Assembly: GCA_964602735.1 (NCBI GenBank)
Contig: CAZRRV010000029.1
Location: 1-19,654, forward strand
From: CAZRRV01 sp964602735
GTDB lineage: Bacteria; Bacillota; Clostridia; Oscillospirales; Acutalibacteraceae
Direction of reading: 5' to 3'
DNA: 19,654 nt
The notes below the pieces were generated by a model. The model had not been told where the DNA came from and made no database searches. It worked only from the letters and a program-made list of their open reading frames with translations. The position numbers and the translations under genes were made by a program. Within the stretch, counting starts at the first letter, position 1. Every line of letters starts with the position of its first letter. Below are positions 17,247-19,654 of this stretch, in pieces.

Positions 17247-18145
17247 AACATCTGCTGAAACTTATGGATCTGTCGGGCAGTGAAATTATCGAAATTCTGA
17301 ATCTGGCCGATCAGCTGAAATACGAAAAGAAACACGGCATCGCGCACCCTCTGCTTGAGGGGAAAACGCTGGGAATGATTTTTCAAAAAGCCTCGACGAG
17401 AACGAGGGTATCGTTTGAGGTCGGAATGTACGAACTCGGGGGCAGCGCGCTTTTCCTGAACTCACGCGACCTGCAGATAGGCAGGGGAGAGTCGGCGGAG
17501 GATACCGTAAGGGTTCTGTCGCGTTACCTAAACGGAATTATGATAAGAACCTTCGAACAGGCGGAGGTTGAAAAAATCGCCGAAATCGGATCCGTTCCGG
17601 TTATAAACGGACTTACCGATTACTGTCATCCGTGCCAGATTCTCGCCGATCTGATGACCGTGCGCGAGCATAAAGGAACGATTAAGGGAAAAAAACTGTG
17701 CTTTATCGGCGACGGCAACAATGTGGCCAATTCACTGATTGTGGGCGGGATAAAGACCGGTATGCGGGTATCGCTGGCCTGCCCCGACGGCTATTACCCC
17801 GACGGTGAAATTATGCGCTGGGCGAAGGAGAACGGCGATTTTTCGATTTGCGGCGATCCCGAAGCCGCGGCCGCCGGCGCCGATGTGATTTACACCGATG
17901 TCTGGGCGTCGATGGGTCAGGAAGGCGAGCGGGAAGAGCGGCTGAAGGCGTTCAGGAGATTTCAGGTGAACGGCGAGGTGATTAGCGCCGCGAAACCCGA
18001 TGTTATGGTTCAGCATTGCCTGCCCGCGCATAAAGGCGAGGAAATAACCGCCGAAGTGTTCGAGGCTCACGCGGATGAAATTTTCGACGAGTCGGAGAAC
18101 CGGCTCCACGCTCAGAAAGCGGTTATGGCGCTTTGCATGAGGTAA
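17243..18145 (+). CDS. argF: ornithine carbamoyltransferase
   Basis: ArgF joins carbamoyl phosphate and ornithine to make citrulline. The 300-residue product has the carbamoyl-phosphate loop STRTR (51-55), HPCQILADL (from H129), the ornithine-specific SMG loop in DVWASMGQE, and the catalytic cysteine C259 in QHCLPAHKGEE. These separate it from aspartate carbamoyltransferase and from N-acetylornithine-using relatives. FQKASTRTR replaces the more usual FEKSSTRTR, a conservative change. Its ATG overlaps the argD stop by 4 bp. It is the last gene of the operon, 47 bp before a strong terminator. Carbamoyl-phosphate synthase genes are not in the window. Confidence 0.96.
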   Translation: MKHLLKLMDLSGSEIIEILNLADQLKYEKKHGIAHPLLEGKTLGMIFQKASTRTRVSFEVGMYELGGSALFLNSRDLQIGRGESAEDTVRVLSRYLNGIMIRTFEQAEVEKIAEIGSVPVINGLTDYCHPCQILADLMTVREHKGTIKGKKLCFIGDGNNVANSLIVGGIKTGMRVSLACPDGYYPDGEIMRWAKENGDFSICGDPEAAAAGADVIYTDVWASMGQEGEREERLKAFRRFQVNGEVISAAKPDVMVQHCLPAHKGEEITAEVFEAHADEIFDESENRLHAQKAVMALCMR

Positions 18146-18192
18146 AACCGGCAGGCGGTGTCGGGGAGCGGCGGCGCGCGGTATAATAAACG

Positions 18193-18222
18193 GGCGGACG
18201 GTATTTTACCGTCCGCCTTTTT
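18193..18222 (+). terminator. strong intrinsic terminator of the arg operon
   Basis: A perfect 11-bp stem, GGCGGACGGTA (18193-18203) with TACCGTCCGCC (18207-18217), has a 3-nt loop and is followed by TTTTT. On the other strand it is followed by an AT-rich stretch, so it may also help stop the convergent glycosidase transcript. Confidence 0.9.
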
Positions 18223-18314
18223 GACCGGGGAGCGCGGGTACCGCGGGATCGCCTTATCAAAAAAGGCAGATCGCGCAATCCGCAACGGCTTGTAACGACC
18301 GGTATACGCCCATG

Positions 18315-19274
18315 TCAGAACCGGTTAAACACCTCATGGCCTTCCCGGATTTTTCCCTCTTTTGTAATGAACGAGAGATTTCCGGGACTGCCGAACGGGC
18401 CGTCTCCCTCGTCGTGGAGGTCTGCCACATGCGACCAGTATAAGGCATGGGCTATGTAACCGATATGCGCTTTTTTGTGAGCTTCCAGCGTTCTCTTTAC
18501 AATTTCCGCGCGAACCCGGCTGCTTTTCGATCCCCAGCAGGTTTCGGTTGTCAGTACCGGCTTCCCGTATTTTTTCGATAAACCGTTGCAACATTCAAGC
18601 AACCGGTCGAATCCGTCGGGCGGCAGTTTTTCAACATCGTTATCGCTGTAATAGTAATACGGATGCACAAGCAGAATATCGGTAAATTCGGCGGTTTTTT
18701 CGATTCGCTCGATTCCGGGGTCTTTCGAGTTCGCATAATGGCTTATGCCGATCGGCTGAGCCGCTCCCGCCAGGCGGCACAGATCCGCCATTCGTTTAAG
18801 CCATTCGGTTTCATAAGGTTCCGTAAACTCCCGGTATTCTTTGTTGTTACCGAAAGAGTACGGTTCGTTGCAGATGTCCCATACGAGAATTCTGTCGTCG
18901 TCCCTGTGCCGCGCGACGATTTTTTCAAAATAAGAGTCGAACCTGTTTGCCTTCGCGCTCCAAATGCTTCCGTCGATCATCATCGGGTGATAAATTCCGC
19001 CGTTGTCCATTGTGGCGTCATGCCAGCAGTTGAACAGACAGACGACTGCTTTAAGTCCGTACTTGGCGCAGATTTGCAGCACCGTTTCAAAATTTTCGGC
19101 CTGCCGGTCTTCTTCGTACCTGAACGCGTCGTACGACATCCAAAGTCTTACGGTGTTCATTCGCGGAAAATACTGCTTTCCGAGCGCGAGTTCCCTCTCG
19201 ATAACCGGCGCGCTGAACAGCCGCCATGCTTCATAAGAGTTCCACGCGTATGAAGGCTGGTAGTTGAACCCCAC
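18315..19274 (-). CDS. GH5-like glycoside hydrolase (cellulase-fold TIM barrel)
   Basis: From GTG 19274 the product is 319 residues with a single (beta/alpha)8 domain like clan GH-A glycosidases. Expected elements are MNTVRLWMSYDAF near the N-terminus, the acid/base WDICNEP (E137), LLVHPYYYYS (H204, Y206), and the nucleophile strand VLTTETCWGS (E244), plus W280 late in the barrel. No signal peptide is visible, so it may act inside the cell on imported oligosaccharides; substrate cannot be told. The start is uncertain: the frame remains open to 19352 and encodes YENFHRLGGIDTEDYGNVV before the GTG. The best ribosome binding site, GGGAGGG (19302-19308), stands 6 bp before an ACG codon (19295) rather than before the GTG. 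A frameshift near the Gs is possible. It reads convergently to argF from its own consensus promoter. Confidence 0.75.
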   Translation of the reverse strand: MGFNYQPSYAWNSYEAWRLFSAPVIERELALGKQYFPRMNTVRLWMSYDAFRYEEDRQAENFETVLQICAKYGLKAVVCLFNCWHDATMDNGGIYHPMMIDGSIWSAKANRFDSYFEKIVARHRDDDRILVWDICNEPYSFGNNKEYREFTEPYETEWLKRMADLCRLAGAAQPIGISHYANSKDPGIERIEKTAEFTDILLVHPYYYYSDNDVEKLPPDGFDRLLECCNGLSKKYGKPVLTTETCWGSKSSRVRAEIVKRTLEAHKKAHIGYIAHALYWSHVADLHDEGDGPFGSPGNLSFITKEGKIREGHEVFNRF

Positions 19275-19346
19275 AACATTGCCGTAATCTTCCGTATCTA
19301 TCCCTCCCAGGCGGTGAAAATTTTCATAAAAATGACTGCTTCCGTC

Positions 19347-19375
19347 ATTATACTAAATACGGTTGCGGTTGTCAA
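19347..19375 (-). promoter_or_regulatory. perfect sigma-A promoter of the glycosidase
   Basis: On the minus strand TTGACA (19375-19370), a 17-bp spacer and TATAAT (19352-19347) match consensus exactly. The predicted start is near 19340, giving a short leader before the glycosidase. Confidence 0.85.
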
Positions 19376-19610
19376 TCGGATTCGGGTAAATGCGCGGGTT
19401 GTAGTGTAGGTTTACAATAGATGTGTTACAGTAGGGGATAAAAAACAGATGACGGATCGGAGAACCTGTGTTACAGTTAATTTGCAAAAGAAACCGACAG
19501 GAGGTTCAACGATTCGTCACGGCCGGGATAACACAGGTAAATCTTACTGCGGGAGGAGGTGATAGCCGTTAGTAAGACGAAAGAGCGATAAATCTCCTCT
19601 TGCGAAACAC
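19376..19610 (-). ncRNA. unrecognised structured non-coding region / candidate small RNA
   Basis: The region has no gene-like frame with a normal start codon. A strong minus-strand promoter (19611-19639) points into it. Structures seen are a 7-bp hairpin TCTTACT/AGTAAGA (19542-19548 with 19571-19577), a 10-bp long-range pair ACCTGTGTTA (19464-19473) with TAACACAGGT (19529-19538), and a direct repeat TGTGTTACAGT (19422-19432, 19467-19477). The minus RNA holds AUCACCUCCU (about 19563-19554), the same as the 16S rRNA 3' tail, and near its 5' end GAGGAG (19599-19594), which can pair with it. Six Us at 19445-19440 could end it. It fits no riboswitch or RNA family I can name; a small RNA, a long leader or a type I toxin-antitoxin relic are options. 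Confidence 0.35.
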
Positions 19611-19639
19611 AGTATAACACGCACTTTGGTTCGTGTCAA
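19611..19639 (-). promoter_or_regulatory. strong minus-strand promoter at right edge
   Basis: TTGACA (19639-19634), a 17-bp spacer and TATACT (19616-19611) make a near-perfect sigma-A promoter. Its start near 19604 lies about 330 nt upstream of the glycosidase. On the plus strand the same bases form a hairpin (ACACGCAC/GTTCGTGT, 19617-19636) followed by six Ts at 19643-19648, so the site may double as a plus-strand terminator. Confidence 0.75.
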
Positions 19640-19654
19640 TGCTTTTTTAGGAAT

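Noticed and set aside
19332..19349. AATGAC/GTCATT hairpin with T-run as an attenuator of the glycosidase
   Set aside because: Its left arm overlaps the -10 box and would not be transcribed from the main promoter.

Overview
The window looks like chromosomal DNA from a Gram-positive, Clostridia-type bacterium (Firmicutes), probably an uncultured or gut/anaerobe lineage. The reasons are an AddAB-type (not RecBCD) recombination nuclease, strong GGAGG-type ribosome binding sites, sigma-A-type promoters, an ArgJ-based arginine pathway and a biotin-dependent decarboxylase/transcarboxylase cluster. No rRNA, tRNA, CRISPR array or complete insertion sequence was seen. Genus-level assignment is not possible by eye.

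Left edge (1-702): a terminator-like hairpin, then a phage terminase large-subunit gene (102) that loses homology after about 150 residues, exactly where a perfect 11-bp inverted repeat (545-570) begins. This is a prophage remnant ending at a junction. A good promoter (590-617) follows.

Metabolic cluster (703-3849): three genes encode an acyl-CoA carboxyltransferase-like subunit, a free biotin carrier protein and a pyruvate/oxaloacetate carboxyltransferase (5S/OadA) without its own biotin domain. This is the subunit set of a transcarboxylase; no membrane beta subunit of a sodium pump is present. A separate small gene, secG (3950-4198), encodes a preprotein translocase subunit.

DNA repair (4752-11452): addB and addA overlap by 4 bp and encode the two halves of the AddAB helicase-nuclease that processes double-strand breaks. 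They lie between two gene-poor, GC-rich intergenic regions (4199-4751 and 11453-11799) that share a short repeat, TTATGCGGTGTTGCCTTAA, and other motifs.

Arginine operon (11800-18145): argG, argC, argJ, argB, argD and argF are packed head to tail, with two ATGA overlaps. They supply the acetylated ornithine cycle and citrulline/argininosuccinate synthesis; argH and a dedicated argA are not in the window. Putative ArgR operators lie at the argG promoter and, as a perfect consensus match, just after the addA stop codon. A strong terminator (18193-18222) ends the operon.

Right edge (18315-19654, minus strand): a GH5-like glycoside hydrolase reads convergently toward the arg operon from a perfect-consensus promoter. 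Upstream is a second near-perfect minus-strand promoter that would transcribe about 160-230 nt of unrecognised, structured, non-coding sequence. It carries an anti-Shine-Dalgarno-like segment and is the most puzzling stretch in the window.
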